DNA from: CBDCWT01 sp965223305
GTDB taxonomy: Bacteria > Planctomycetota > Planctomycetia > Pirellulales > Pirellulaceae
NCBI GenBank assembly: GCA_965223305.1
Contig: CBDCWT010000051.1
Location: forward strand, 1-64,000
Length of the DNA: 64,000 bases
Direction of reading: 5' to 3'
The notes below the pieces were generated by a model, which did not search any database, had not been told where the DNA came from, and saw nothing but the letters and a program-made list of their open reading frames with translations. Numbering within the stretch: position 1 is the stretch's first letter; every line of letters begins with the position of its first letter. Made by a program: the position numbers and the translations under genes. This document shows positions 15,826-25,285 of the stretch, piece after piece.

Positions 15826-17826
15826 TCACGTCGGCTTCCCTAGATCCGCAAACTCCTTGCGTAAGCGGGCAAGTTCGCGGCGAAAGCCCCCATTGAGAAT
15901 TGGAAACCGGCACCACGTCTTGGGATCCAGGTTCTCGTCATCCAGATGAAAGGAAGGAGCAAACCGTTCGCGTTTCCACTGATTCCGGCTCCACAAACGG
16001 TAGAACCGTTCGATCCACTCGACCAGTTGTCCCGCCTCGGTCTCTGGATGGCGGGACTGTAGTAGTCGAAAGACCTCCAGCGGCACCTGTTTGTCGCGGA
16101 TCGCTGCCCGCTCGATTTCGTCGAGGATCTCGTAGGGCATCAGGTCGGTCTCGTCGGTTTGAGCGCATTCAGGCGGCCTCAGCTCTGCGGTAGGAGCTTG
16201 CTCGTTCACAGCGGCCAGCGCCGCCAGGCAGCCCAACTCTTCCGGACCGGCTTCCTCCATCCACCTCAGCCACTGGCGCAGAAAGGCCTTGTCGATACCA
16301 GCGATCGGCGACAGCCCCCCGCACGTATCCCCATCCATGGTGGTGTAACCGACGGCCGCCTCGCTGCGGTTGCTAGTCGCCAGCAACAACGCCTGCTTAA
16401 GGTTGGCGACCAACCAAACCCCCGGCGCCCTGGCTCGGGCTTGGATGTTCTGTAGCGCTAGATCATCGGCTGGCCATTCGATCGGCCGTCCGCAGGCCTG
16501 GGCAACCAGCTGTAGGTAGTCCTGCACTATCTGGTCGACGTCGAATTCGAGAAACGAAGCGTGGATCGCCGCCGCGACGCCATGTGCGGAGTTCCTGGTG
16601 GTGTCTGAGCTGTTGCGCGTCGATTGATAGACACAAGTCAACAGCTGACGAATTAGCTCGTCTGTCTCGGTCGGCCGATCGTTCCCATCCGGCAGGTTCA
16701 GCTTCGCAAGCAGACGATCGAAACCAAGCTCGGTAACTCCTAGTTTGACTGCGGCGGCGCAGAGAGTCGCAACTGCGGCCGAATCAGCACCGCCACTTAG
16801 TGAAACTACGAATCCGCGAGAGTGGCTTTTCCGCAGATAGTCGAACAGCGCCAGAGAGACAGCACGGGTGAACTCTTCGTGTTTGACGTTAGGTCCCATC
16901 TCCCATTCGGAAAAGTCCGCGCTGGCCGCTTGAGGTTGCTGATCGGGAAACGAAAAGGAGGACTTCACGCAACCGATCTCGTTGGGAACCACCGGATCGT
17001 AGCTTGCGGCTTGCGCACGCCTGCGTCGAGTTGCGTCGATGTCGAGTACTGCGGTGGTGAGCTGGAAGTCGGCATAGGAAAAACGGGGCCCAACGGCTAG
17101 GAACTTCCCCGCCTCGGCGATCAGCACTCCGCCGTCGTAGATTGCTCGACCTGCTTCGTTACCCAGCAGGTTTGAATAGAGGTAGCCCACCTGAAACGCG
17201 CGCGATCCGTCGAGGATGAAGCGCTTTCGAACTTCCTGCTTGCCGAATGCAAAGTGGCTGGCGCTGGGGTTCAGAATCACGTCGACGCCGCGGCGGGCCA
17301 GCTCGCCGCCTGGCCTGTTTGCCACCCAAGCGTCTTCACAAATCTCAAATCCAAGCAGTAGCCCACTACAATCAAAGATCAAGTCTCCGATGGGATAGGA
17401 TCGACCGGCAACCGAAGTCTCTGACTGCTGTTCTGCTGGCCAAGCCTTAAACCAGCGAGGCTCGTAGTGGATACCATCCCCCGCCAGATTTTGTTTTGCC
17501 ACGAAACCCTGGATCTCCCCGTCGACCACCAAGCAGGCGGTGTTGTACAAGACACCGCGGTGCAGACAGGGTAGCCCCAACGAAGCGATCAACCCATCAG
17601 TTTCTGGCAGCAACTCGACGAGCAGTTCTTGAGCCATCTGGTGCGTCCCTGCTGCGAAGAAAGTGTCTTCACAGCCATAACCAGTAATGCACAACTCCGG
17701 CAGACAGACGATCGACACTGCTGCCTCTCGTGCGGCGCGGAGGGCTGCGCGAATATTGGACGCATTCTGCTCCCAGTCCAAAGGAGTCTGATTCAATGAC
17801 GCCGCAGCGACCTTTATCAGTTTCAT
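15826..17826 (-). CDS. nadE: Glutamine-dependent NAD+ synthetase
   Basis: A 666-residue two-domain enzyme that makes NAD+ from deamido-NAD+, ATP and glutamine. The N-terminal nitrilase-type glutaminase has its catalytic triad E44 (LPEL), K111 (VAKQNL) and C163 (FEICEDAW). The C-terminal synthetase has the SGGADS pyrophosphate loop at 344-349 and LATSNRSEAAVGYTTMDGD downstream. The length matches long-form NadE of bacteria such as Mycobacterium. A GGAG site precedes the ATG. It follows the GYF-domain gene on the same strand by 43 bp. Confidence 0.97.
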   Translation of the reverse strand: MKLIKVAAASLNQTPLDWEQNASNIRAALRAAREAAVSIVCLPELCITGYGCEDTFFAAGTHQMAQELLVELLPETDGLIASLGLPCLHRGVLYNTACLVVDGEIQGFVAKQNLAGDGIHYEPRWFKAWPAEQQSETSVAGRSYPIGDLIFDCSGLLLGFEICEDAWVANRPGGELARRGVDVILNPSASHFAFGKQEVRKRFILDGSRAFQVGYLYSNLLGNEAGRAIYDGGVLIAEAGKFLAVGPRFSYADFQLTTAVLDIDATRRRRAQAASYDPVVPNEIGCVKSSFSFPDQQPQAASADFSEWEMGPNVKHEEFTRAVSLALFDYLRKSHSRGFVVSLSGGADSAAVATLCAAAVKLGVTELGFDRLLAKLNLPDGNDRPTETDELIRQLLTCVYQSTRNSSDTTRNSAHGVAAAIHASFLEFDVDQIVQDYLQLVAQACGRPIEWPADDLALQNIQARARAPGVWLVANLKQALLLATSNRSEAAVGYTTMDGDTCGGLSPIAGIDKAFLRQWLRWMEEAGPEELGCLAALAAVNEQAPTAELRPPECAQTDETDLMPYEILDEIERAAIRDKQVPLEVFRLLQSRHPETEAGQLVEWIERFYRLWSRNQWKRERFAPSFHLDDENLDPKTWCRFPILNGGFRRELARLRKEFADLGKPT

Positions 17827-17869
17827 CAGACGGCTCCTCGAGAAACGTCAATCAGCTGTCGCTCCGCCG

Positions 17870-18685
17870 CTACTCGCTGTTGAACAGCCGGGGAGCCGGA
17901 ACAGCAGGCCGGAAGGAGCTCGGTGGGCTCGAGAGATAGACGCTATACAAGATAGCGGCCAGGATCGCGAGGCAAATCCAACGCTCCGGTCCAGTACCCG
18001 TGAAGCTGAACGCCAGCAATCCGACTGCCAGGATCAGCGTGCCAGCTTGAAACGCCGCTTCGCGCCAGTAACCCCAAACAAGGTTGTTGTCACGAGCTGA
18101 TTCTGCGGCGGCGTGCTGATCCCGCCAATCCGCAGCAGCCAGCTGCGTTGCTTCGGCGCGCTTCGCCTTGTTGAGTTGTTGGAGCTGCTGGAGTACGAGC
18201 TGAGCTTCCGGCTCCCGCTGGTTCGTAAACGACTGCAGCTGCTCGCTCAATAGCTGGCGCTGCAGTTGCCAGCGGCGCAGAAACCGACGTTGATTGGCCG
18301 AGGAAAGAGCTTCGAGCCGCGCGACATAGCGATCGCTGAGCGAGTCACATCCTTTCGCTAGCAGCACGGTGAGCAGACCGAGTGATATCGTCAGCTGTCC
18401 CAGCGGCCGATAGTGTGGGTAAGTGGGGTTCCGGCTGCTCACCGGTGCGGCGGAGGTCGGCCGTCTGACTGCCCCTTTGCCCGGGCTCGGCTGTGCTGCA
18501 GATTGCGGTTCGGAATCGAACAGCTCCGGCAGGTCACGGGCAGGAGCCCAGGTCTCCATCCCCTCTTTCCAGACAAAGTCGTCCCGCCGGACTTTCCCGG
18601 CCGCAGTAAGCGCCTTGATCTGGGCGGTGGTCAAAGGACCTTTTTCCGAATCGCCTTGGGCGTAGTACCAAACAGGATCGCTCAT
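17870..18685 (-). CDS. GYF-domain membrane protein
   Basis: A 271-residue protein. Residues 5-55 form a GYF_2-type domain (WYYAQGDSEKGPLTTAQIKA...WKEGMETWAPARDLPELF), which usually binds peptides. A low-complexity linker follows, then one hydrophobic segment near 95-110, a Gln/Leu-rich helical stretch likely to form a coiled coil (about 125-190), and two closing hydrophobic segments (about 208-250). It is probably inner-membrane. The role is unknown; it lies 43 bp upstream of nadE and shares its strand. A GGGAG site precedes the ATG. Confidence 0.87.
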   Translation of the reverse strand: MSDPVWYYAQGDSEKGPLTTAQIKALTAAGKVRRDDFVWKEGMETWAPARDLPELFDSEPQSAAQPSPGKGAVRRPTSAAPVSSRNPTYPHYRPLGQLTISLGLLTVLLAKGCDSLSDRYVARLEALSSANQRRFLRRWQLQRQLLSEQLQSFTNQREPEAQLVLQQLQQLNKAKRAEATQLAAADWRDQHAAAESARDNNLVWGYWREAAFQAGTLILAVGLLAFSFTGTGPERWICLAILAAILYSVYLSSPPSSFRPAVPAPRLFNSE

Positions 18686-18802
18686 CAGCAGGGGCTCCCG
18701 GGTTCCAGTCGTCCGGTCATCTCAGCATGGCGGGACCTTGACAGTCTACAGGTTTATGCATTCTAGTGGCATTCGGTCCCAGAATGCCGTGCGTTGCGCG
18801 AG

Positions 18803-19855
18803 ATGATCCGAAAGACGTCAACTATCACTGCAAGCGACTCGGTGGTTGTCTACCCGAGTTATGGGCGTCTCTCGCCCGATGGTCGTTGGTGGCGGGTCAA
18901 CATCTGCGGCACTGTCTACGAATCAGGAAGCGTCAGCCGCCACAAGAGAATGCTGGTCAGGTTGATGCAACGCGTCGCCCGCGTCGAACCGTCGGATGCC
19001 GAGCGCGAGTTGTTTGAGAGCCGGTTGCAAGCGTTCGTGGCACCGACCGAGCGGGGCAAGCAGGTCGCCATTCGGGTCGGAGATCACATCTTCCGGATTC
19101 GCAAGAAGACCCGTCGAAACGGCCGGTTTGCGGGACGCGTCCGTTTTCCTAACGAAGCGCTGCGTGAGTTCGCGGCCGCCGGGGTTTATGAGGACGGCTG
19201 GTTGAACCTAACGGTGCTGGGACCCGACGGTCGGGACTGGAATCGTGGCAAGGTCCGCTTGCTCGACGACGTAGGCACGTCAGTCATCTCGGACATTGAT
19301 GATACAGTCAAGGTTACCGAAGTCCATTCGCGAGCATCTTTGATTGCCAACACATTCCTGCGCGAGTTTCGAGTGATCGAGGGAATTGCAGAATCTTATC
19401 GCCGCTGGGCTGAGGAGGGAGCGGCGTTCCACTATGTCTCGTCGAGCCCTTGGCAGCTGTTTTCTCCGCTGACCGATCTGTTTGGTGACGCAGGTTTGCC
19501 GGAGGGCACATTCCACCTCAGATCCTTCCGCATCCGAGAGCACATGCTGAGACGACTACTTCTCATTCGGCGGCGCGGCAAAGTTCCCGTGATTCGGTCA
19601 ATCCTGCGTCAGTTTCCGCAACGCCGGTTTGTATTGGTGGGAGACTCGGGCGAACGAGATCCTGAGATTTACGGCGATATTGCCAGGCAGTTTCCGAACC
19701 AGGTACAAGCGATTTTTATCCGCCAGCTACCGCATCGCTCGCTGTCGGGCGACCGGTTGCGAAAAGCGTTCCGCCGGTTGCCGTCCGATCGTTGGCTGAC
19801 CTATGTAGACGCGAATCAGCTACCGGCATCTCTGCAAGGTGAGCTCGGCGCATAG
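18803..19855 (+). CDS. APP1-type phosphatidate phosphatase-like protein (DUF2183)
   Basis: A 350-residue HAD-superfamily protein. The catalytic motif D-x-D-x-T is in VISDIDDTVK (164-168), followed by FHYVSSSPWQLF, KVPVIRSILRQFP and FVLVGDSGERDPEIYG, all characteristic of the APP1 phosphatase domain known from yeast phosphatidate phosphatase App1. The N-terminal 150 residues form a beta-rich domain conserved in bacterial members. It probably dephosphorylates a lipid phosphate, but bacterial substrates are not established. ATG 18803 was preferred over a TTG three codons earlier; neither has a clear ribosome site. Confidence 0.9.
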   Translation: MIRKTSTITASDSVVVYPSYGRLSPDGRWWRVNICGTVYESGSVSRHKRMLVRLMQRVARVEPSDAERELFESRLQAFVAPTERGKQVAIRVGDHIFRIRKKTRRNGRFAGRVRFPNEALREFAAAGVYEDGWLNLTVLGPDGRDWNRGKVRLLDDVGTSVISDIDDTVKVTEVHSRASLIANTFLREFRVIEGIAESYRRWAEEGAAFHYVSSSPWQLFSPLTDLFGDAGLPEGTFHLRSFRIREHMLRRLLLIRRRGKVPVIRSILRQFPQRRFVLVGDSGERDPEIYGDIARQFPNQVQAIFIRQLPHRSLSGDRLRKAFRRLPSDRWLTYVDANQLPASLQGELGA

Positions 19856-19932
19856 CGCGGCGTGCTTGGCGGCCGCCCGTGAGTCAGTGTTCAAGCTGAG
19901 TTGAGGTCCAAACCAAGCTTGGAGTCCGAATC

Positions 19933-21114
19933 ATGAAGTACTTCCTAGCGTGCGCAATCTCTGCAATTCTGGGAGCTCTCTTGGCGCTCTATGTGACCGA
20001 CTCCTTTACGGGACCAGCGGCCGTCGCTCAGGACCGTGGCGTCGCGCGAGAGCCAATCTTGCTGGACGACACTCAGCTGGATCCCCGGTTGCGGCGGCAA
20101 CGAGGGTTGGCAACGGGGTCGGATGTCTCGCTAGAATCATTTACGCCCGAAGAACGCGTTAACATCTCGGTCTACGAAAAGGTCAACCGGAGCGTCGTAC
20201 ACATCACCACGAAGTCGTGGTCGCCGGAGATGTTTCTGATGCGAGACGCGCCGTCGGAAGGAGCTGGATCTGGCTCGGTGATCGACCATGAGGGGCACAT
20301 TCTGACCAACGATCACGTCATTGAGGGTGCCAGCCAGGTTCGAGTCACGCTGTTCAACGGTGAGACCTTCGGCGCCAAGTTGGTGGGACGAGATGCCGCC
20401 AACGATACGGCCGTACTGCTGATCGACGCTCCCCCGAAAATGCTCTATCCGATCACCTGGGGTGACTCGGCCAATCTGCGTGTGGGTCAGAAGGTATTCG
20501 CCATCGGCAACCCGTTCGGCTTGGAACGGACAATGACGGTGGGAATACTCTCCAGCATCAACCGTACTTTGAACTCGCGGACCGGCCGCGCAATGAAGTC
20601 GATCCTCCAAATCGATGCGGCGCTAAACCGCGGCAACTCGGGAGGACCTTTGCTGGACAGCCGAGGTGAGCTGATCGGAATGAACACAGCGATCGCGAGC
20701 CCCAGTGGCGCCGGAGAGAACACGGGCGTCGGGTTTTCGATTCCGGTCAGCACCATCAAACGCGTCGTGCCACAGCTTCTGGAACACGGTCGAGTGATTC
20801 GGCCGTCAATCGGCATCGGGCGCGTCTTCGAGACTGATCGCGGGCTGCTGATCATCAACGTCCGACGAGGCGGCGCGGCCGACCAAGCGGGACTGCGCGG
20901 TTTTCGCTTCGTGCGAGACTCCCTCAGCCCGCTCATCTACGTCGATCGGTCGCATGCGGACCTGATCGTCGCCATCGACGGGCGGCCGGTTAGCTCGGCA
21001 GATGATCTGCTAGACGCCATCGAGCGCAAGAAGCCCGGGGACCGTGTGGTGGTCGCGGTCATCCGTGACGGTCGCCAGGCCGACGTGCTGGTCACGCTGG
21101 ATGAAGACGATTGA
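19933..21114 (+). CDS. HtrA/DegP-like serine protease with PDZ domain
   Basis: A 393-residue trypsin-like protease. An N-terminal hydrophobic segment (1-22) is a signal or membrane anchor. The catalytic triad is H128 (LTNDHVIEG), D158 (ANDTAVL) and S236 (RGNSGGPL). One PDZ domain follows (about 275-390). It acts in the periplasm or at the membrane in protein quality control. Having one PDZ domain makes it DegS-like in layout. It lies 57 bp upstream of the formyltransferase gene on the same strand; a functional link is not obvious. Confidence 0.95.
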   Translation: MKYFLACAISAILGALLALYVTDSFTGPAAVAQDRGVAREPILLDDTQLDPRLRRQRGLATGSDVSLESFTPEERVNISVYEKVNRSVVHITTKSWSPEMFLMRDAPSEGAGSGSVIDHEGHILTNDHVIEGASQVRVTLFNGETFGAKLVGRDAANDTAVLLIDAPPKMLYPITWGDSANLRVGQKVFAIGNPFGLERTMTVGILSSINRTLNSRTGRAMKSILQIDAALNRGNSGGPLLDSRGELIGMNTAIASPSGAGENTGVGFSIPVSTIKRVVPQLLEHGRVIRPSIGIGRVFETDRGLLIINVRRGGAADQAGLRGFRFVRDSLSPLIYVDRSHADLIVAIDGRPVSSADDLLDAIERKKPGDRVVVAVIRDGRQADVLVTLDEDD

Positions 21115-21171
21115 GACCCTCAGTATCTGAATCGCTATCCACCACCGCTGCGTTTTTCGAGGGAGAACGAC

Positions 21172-22068
21172 TTGAAGATCGGCGAGACCATCATCGAGGA
21201 TACATTCGCCGAGGCGTTCGGTATGCGATATGCGCGGCTCGTCGTGACCGCCGCAGACGAATATTGGTTGGACGCCGTGATCCACGAAGCAACGGGCTAC
21301 GCCGCCTCAGTCATCGCGTGTGATTCGGAGATTGGCGTCGAAAGACAGCTGTCCCCCCAGGAAACACCTGATGGACGGCCTGGCGCGGCCATTCTCTTTT
21401 TCGGTTTCTCGGGCGATGCGCTCGCAAAGTCATTGCGCAACCGCACCGGCCAATGCGTGATGACCTGCCCCACAACTGCCGCGTTTGACGGCCTGCCAGA
21501 GAGCGCCGAGCGGATCGCCCTGGGCAAGACGTTACGCTTTTTTGGCGACGGATTCCAAAAGAGCAAGCAGCTGGACAGCCGGCGGTATTGGCGGATCCCG
21601 GTGATGGACGGCGAGTTCTTGGTCGAGGAGAGTCTGGGAATCGGCAAGGGGGTAGCGGGCGGTAACATCATCCTCCAGGCGGTCGATCAGTCGGCCGGTC
21701 TCTTAGCGGCGCGGCGTGCCGCCGAGTCGCTGGCCGGCATGCCCGCGGTGATGACACCTTTTCCGGGCGGCGTCGTGCGCAGCGGCAGCAAAGTAGGCTC
21801 ACGCTATAAAGGGCTCAAGGCATCGACTTCGGACGCCTACTGCCCGACGCTCCGCGGCCGGGTTCCCTCAAAGCTGGCCGACGATGCTCAAGTCGTCTAT
21901 GAGGTGGTGATCGACGGAACCGGAGAAGGGGTCGTGGGGCGGGCCATGGCGACCGCGATGCGCGCTGCTGCGGGGGATGGCGTCGTTTTGATCGGCGCAG
22001 GCAACTACGGGGGACGGCTGGGGAAACACCACCTGCGTCTTCACGAGTGGCTGCAGCAGACCTCGTAA
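21172..22068 (+). CDS. ftr: Formylmethanofuran:tetrahydromethanopterin formyltransferase
   Basis: A 298-residue protein matching Ftr (FhcD) over its whole length (about 297 in methanogens): IEDTFAEAFGMRYARLVVTA at the start, PGAAILFFGF, RNRTGQCVMTCPTTAAFDG, ALGKTLRFFGDGFQKSK, FLVEESLGIGKGVAGGN and a C-terminal FPGGVVRSGSKVGS block. It moves a formyl group between tetrahydromethanopterin and a methanofuran-like carrier. The start is TTG at 21172 with GGGAGA 8 bases upstream; no ATG fits. In methylotrophic bacteria it sits with fhcA, fhcB and fhcC; here it is alone, after the protease gene. Confidence 0.95.
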   Translation: MKIGETIIEDTFAEAFGMRYARLVVTAADEYWLDAVIHEATGYAASVIACDSEIGVERQLSPQETPDGRPGAAILFFGFSGDALAKSLRNRTGQCVMTCPTTAAFDGLPESAERIALGKTLRFFGDGFQKSKQLDSRRYWRIPVMDGEFLVEESLGIGKGVAGGNIILQAVDQSAGLLAARRAAESLAGMPAVMTPFPGGVVRSGSKVGSRYKGLKASTSDAYCPTLRGRVPSKLADDAQVVYEVVIDGTGEGVVGRAMATAMRAAAGDGVVLIGAGNYGGRLGKHHLRLHEWLQQTS

Positions 22069-22132
22069 AAAGTTGGCGCCGCGCCGCAAGACGGCACCCG
22101 TAGCGAAGGCAGCTGAAACTGAAAGTCGCTGG

Positions 22133-22558
22133 TCACTTCGTGTGAATCTTGCAGGTCCCCTCGGCGCAGGACTCGACTCGGCCAAAGAGGTACCGCCTGC
22201 GGGCTACTTGGCCGTACAGCCAGGACCACAGCGGCAGCGAGCCGGGGATGTGCAGCAGCGGCATGAAGCACCACAGGGTCGGCAACTGCTTGGTCAGGTA
22301 TCGCAAGGCGGAGGCGCCGAAGTAACGGTCGCCATCCCGCGTCACGACCGCCATTTCACTCATCAGTTGCTCGTGGGAAAGATCATCGTAGCGGCGGGCG
22401 ACTTCGGGCGAGTGCAAGGACAGAAAAGCGAGCTGACGGCGAACGTCTAACCGCCGCAGCCAGGCGATCTGACGCCGGCAGAATCGGCATTCTCCGTCGT
22501 AAATGACGACATCGACATTGCTTTGGATGTTCGTCGTCGGTCCCAAGGAAGCCGTCAC
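22133..22558 (-). CDS. DCC-family thiol-disulfide oxidoreductase (DUF393)
   Basis: A 141-residue protein with the DCC signature at the N-terminus: VVIYDGECRFCRRQIAWL, with C24 and C27 as a C-x2-C pair after the DGEC motif. The rest matches DUF393 (RYFGASALRYL, PLWSWLYGQVARRRYLFGR). These proteins are predicted thiol-disulfide oxidoreductases, often near membrane or photosynthesis genes, with poorly known substrates. It converges on ftr, with 64 bp between the two stops. Confidence 0.92.
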   Translation of the reverse strand: MTASLGPTTNIQSNVDVVIYDGECRFCRRQIAWLRRLDVRRQLAFLSLHSPEVARRYDDLSHEQLMSEMAVVTRDGDRYFGASALRYLTKQLPTLWCFMPLLHIPGSLPLWSWLYGQVARRRYLFGRVESCAEGTCKIHTK

Positions 22559-23241
22559 GGATTTCTCTCCGCCATCAACGGAAGTCTAGCTGGGGCCGGA
22601 TCTCACTCCCCCTGTCAATTCTACCCGAAAAGTGGCCCCAGCGCGGACCTTGGCCGCAACCAAAGTCCCTTCTCCCCGCCGGAGGTTGTGCAGGCTGCTA
22701 ACTTAGTGCGTGATTTCGTCTTTTCGTCAGGGGAGAGTGACGAAAGACGAGCATCCACGTCACCCTCCCGGCTCTCTCGGAGGCTGTGCAGCTTTTGCAG
22801 TCCACCAAACTCTCGCGAGTTCGGCTACGCTGCAAATCAGCTGCTGGGCGTTAGCCCACGGTTCCCCAGCGAACCGACGCGTAGCGTCCGCCGATTAATG
22901 TAGCAGGCACACTCCGTGTGCCGTCCGCCACAAGCAGAGTAACGATACGTGAGCAAACGACTCGGCGGGAGCCTCGCCCCGCCTCGCCCTCCCGAACGTC
23001 GACTGTTGCAGCGCGACGGCGGCCCGGGGGAGGGCTCCCCCCTCTCCGGGCCGGTGAGGGGGCCACGCCTCGGGGGCGATCACTCCCGGGCAACCCTCCC
23101 CCGGACGCTAACAGCATTGGGCAAACTGGGAGGACCAAAAAGAACTCGAAGCCGCCCGGGATTGGCGGAGACCCGGTCGTAGAATCCGGTATAATTTGAA
23201 CTACAGGCCAGGGCCCAGCCACGACCATTGAGGACCGAACG
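22559..23241. repeat. Repeat mosaic upstream of the coiled-coil membrane protein
   Basis: This 683-bp stretch has no gene. It contains fragments of the CTTCTCCCC hairpin element (22668), the GAGAGTGACGAAAGACGA module (22732), the GTTCGGCTACG and GCCGCTGGGCG-type modules (22808-22865, here with a base change), and a module at about 22892-22990 with the hairpin GGCACACTCCGTGTGCC that recurs at 61819-61917. The 23000-23100 part repeats GC-rich modules also present at 50500 and 63650. Confidence 0.83.
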
Positions 23242-24879
23242 ATGGAACAAATCCAGCAACAAGTCGCGTCCGTCCGCCGCCGGTTGCTCTTCCAGCGGTT
23301 TTTGACCACTGTGCCGTGGTGGCTATTCGCGGCGCTGATCGTGGCGGCCGTTGCCGTGGCGGTCCCCAAGATCTGGTTTCTGGAGGGCGGAGGTACCGCC
23401 TGGGCCACAAACTGGCTGCTGGGGGCTTTCGCCGCTGGTACTCTGTTGGCGATCGTGTGGACCGTCTGGGGGCGGCGAGGCACGGTTGACGCCGCGCTGG
23501 AGCTGGATCATCGCTTCGGACTGAAGGAACGTGTTTCCAGCGCGATCTCGCTCGCGCCGCAGGAGGTGGAAACGGAAGCGGGACGCGCCTTGATTGACGA
23601 CGCCACGCGTCGCATCGAACAGGTGAACCTCGGGGACCAGTTCTCCTTTAGGGCCGGCCGGCACACGTTGCTCCCGTTAATTCCTGCCGTACTCATCTTC
23701 CTCTTGTTGACATTCGTTCCCGACGCTCAGCAAGAACCTCTGGAAGCGGCATCCGATAACGCGGCGCTACGCGATCGCCTGAAAAAGTCGAGTGAAGAAC
23801 TGAAGAAGGAGCTGGAAAAGCGCCGCAAGAAATTCGGCGAGGGAGACGTAGAAGAGGCCGACGCACTCTTCGCTAAGCTGCAAAAGGGGCTGAACGACCT
23901 AGCGCAAGATGACAAGGTCGATCGGCAAAAAGCGTTGATCAAGATCAACGATCTGGCAAAGGAAGTCGAGAATCGCCGCCAGGCGCTCGGTGATCCTCAA
24001 AAGATGAAGCAGCAGTTAAGCCAGCTCAAGAATATTGAGCGCGGCCCCGCGGAAAAACTGGCTGGAGCGCTCCAAGAGGGCAATTTCAAGAAGGCCTTGG
24101 AGCAGTTGAAGAAGCTCAGCGAGCAGATTCGGAGCGATGGCCTGACCCCGGATAGCAAAGCGAAGTTGGGCGAACAGTTGAACCAGATGAAGCAGCGGCT
24201 GCAGGAAATGGCCGACGCACACGAGCAGGCGAAACGCGATTTAAAGCGGCAGATTCAACAGAAGATGGCCGAGGGAGACGTCGAGTCTGCTGCCAAATTG
24301 CAACAGCAGCTAAGTCGTTTGGAACAGCAAAATAAACAGATGCAGCGGCTGCAGCAGATGGCGCAGCAGCTCGACCAAGCCCAGCAGAGCATGGAAGCCG
24401 GCGACGCGGAAAATGCCGCCGGCCAGCTCGACCAGCTGGCGGACGAACTGTCTGAGATGCAGGCGGAGATGAGCGCACTGGAGTCGCTCGATGAAGTGAT
24501 GGATGCCATCGCACAAGCGAAGGAAATGATGCGCGACGGGATGATGTCCGATGCCTTTTCGCCCCTGGACATGGGAATGGATCAATTCTCTGACATGCCT
24601 GGAAACGGGATGAGGGAGGGCCCTGGGGGCGGCTATCGGCCCGAGCAGGAGACGGAGACCGGCGAGTACGATGCCCGCCAGCGTGCCAAGCCCAAACGCG
24701 GAGAGGCTGTCCGCATCGGTGACGCTTTCGGCCCCAATCGGGCCGGTCTGTCACAGGAGGAGTTCAAAGAGCAGATTCTCGACGCCCTCCGCAAGGACTC
24801 GGATCCACTGACGGACCAAAAACTGCCTCGATCGCAGAGAGACCACGTCAAGCAGTACTATCAGCGTTGGAATGACTAG
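23242..24879 (+). CDS. Membrane protein with long Gln-rich coiled coil, unknown function
   Basis: A 545-residue protein. Three hydrophobic segments are visible in the first 160 residues (about 30-46, 58-73 and 135-155), with a conserved-looking linker RGTVDAALELDHRFGLKERVSSA that recalls the start of DUF4175-type proteins. Residues 170-430 are almost entirely helical, rich in K, E, Q and L (KKELEKRRKKFGEGDVEEAD, QQQLSRLEQQNKQMQRLQQM), probably a long coiled coil. The C-terminus is polar with Gly/Met-rich sequence. Its function is unknown; the layout suggests an inner-membrane protein with a long extramembrane rod. It stands alone. Confidence 0.85.
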   Translation: MEQIQQQVASVRRRLLFQRFLTTVPWWLFAALIVAAVAVAVPKIWFLEGGGTAWATNWLLGAFAAGTLLAIVWTVWGRRGTVDAALELDHRFGLKERVSSAISLAPQEVETEAGRALIDDATRRIEQVNLGDQFSFRAGRHTLLPLIPAVLIFLLLTFVPDAQQEPLEAASDNAALRDRLKKSSEELKKELEKRRKKFGEGDVEEADALFAKLQKGLNDLAQDDKVDRQKALIKINDLAKEVENRRQALGDPQKMKQQLSQLKNIERGPAEKLAGALQEGNFKKALEQLKKLSEQIRSDGLTPDSKAKLGEQLNQMKQRLQEMADAHEQAKRDLKRQIQQKMAEGDVESAAKLQQQLSRLEQQNKQMQRLQQMAQQLDQAQQSMEAGDAENAAGQLDQLADELSEMQAEMSALESLDEVMDAIAQAKEMMRDGMMSDAFSPLDMGMDQFSDMPGNGMREGPGGGYRPEQETETGEYDARQRAKPKRGEAVRIGDAFGPNRAGLSQEEFKEQILDALRKDSDPLTDQKLPRSQRDHVKQYYQRWND

Positions 24880-25033
24880 CCCCGAAAAGGGGGACATCTC
24901 ACGACGACCTGCAGGAATATTCCGAGCGCGGGTTTACCATTTCTGTTGGGACGCCCAGATTGCTACTCGCGGCCACGTGGGCAGCAACTAACATAGTTAA
25001 GAATCGACAGCATTGTTTGCATGCCACTGGAAC

Positions 25034-25285
25034 TTAGGCGTCCCGTGCCAGCGTCACTGAATAGAGAGAGACAACGGCTCCGGCCACCAGTAGGCTCCAG
25101 GGAGCCCACTCGGGCGGCACAAATTCGCGCCGCCGAGGCGGAAAGCCGTAGTTGGTGGAAAAGTAGCTGCGGGGCTGCTCCAACGTCTCCTCTGGCTGTG
25201 CGACGTAGGCCTTGTCCACAACCAGGCACTCGCCGCCCAGAATGCACAACGTGAGACCGATGGCCAAAAAGAACGATCGCCACAT
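25034..25285 (-). CDS. Small membrane protein, unknown function
   Basis: An 83-residue protein with an N-terminal hydrophobic segment (SFFLAIGLTLCILGGECLVV) and a C-terminal one (PWSLLVAGAVVSLYSVTLA), so a likely two-helix inner-membrane protein with about 40 residues between them containing FPPRRREFVPPEWAP. The ATG at 25285 has a run of seven Gs 7 bases upstream as ribosome site; a longer frame to 25498 has no such support. I do not recognise the family. Confidence 0.72.
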   Translation of the reverse strand: MWRSFFLAIGLTLCILGGECLVVDKAYVAQPEETLEQPRSYFSTNYGFPPRRREFVPPEWAPWSLLVAGAVVSLYSVTLARDA

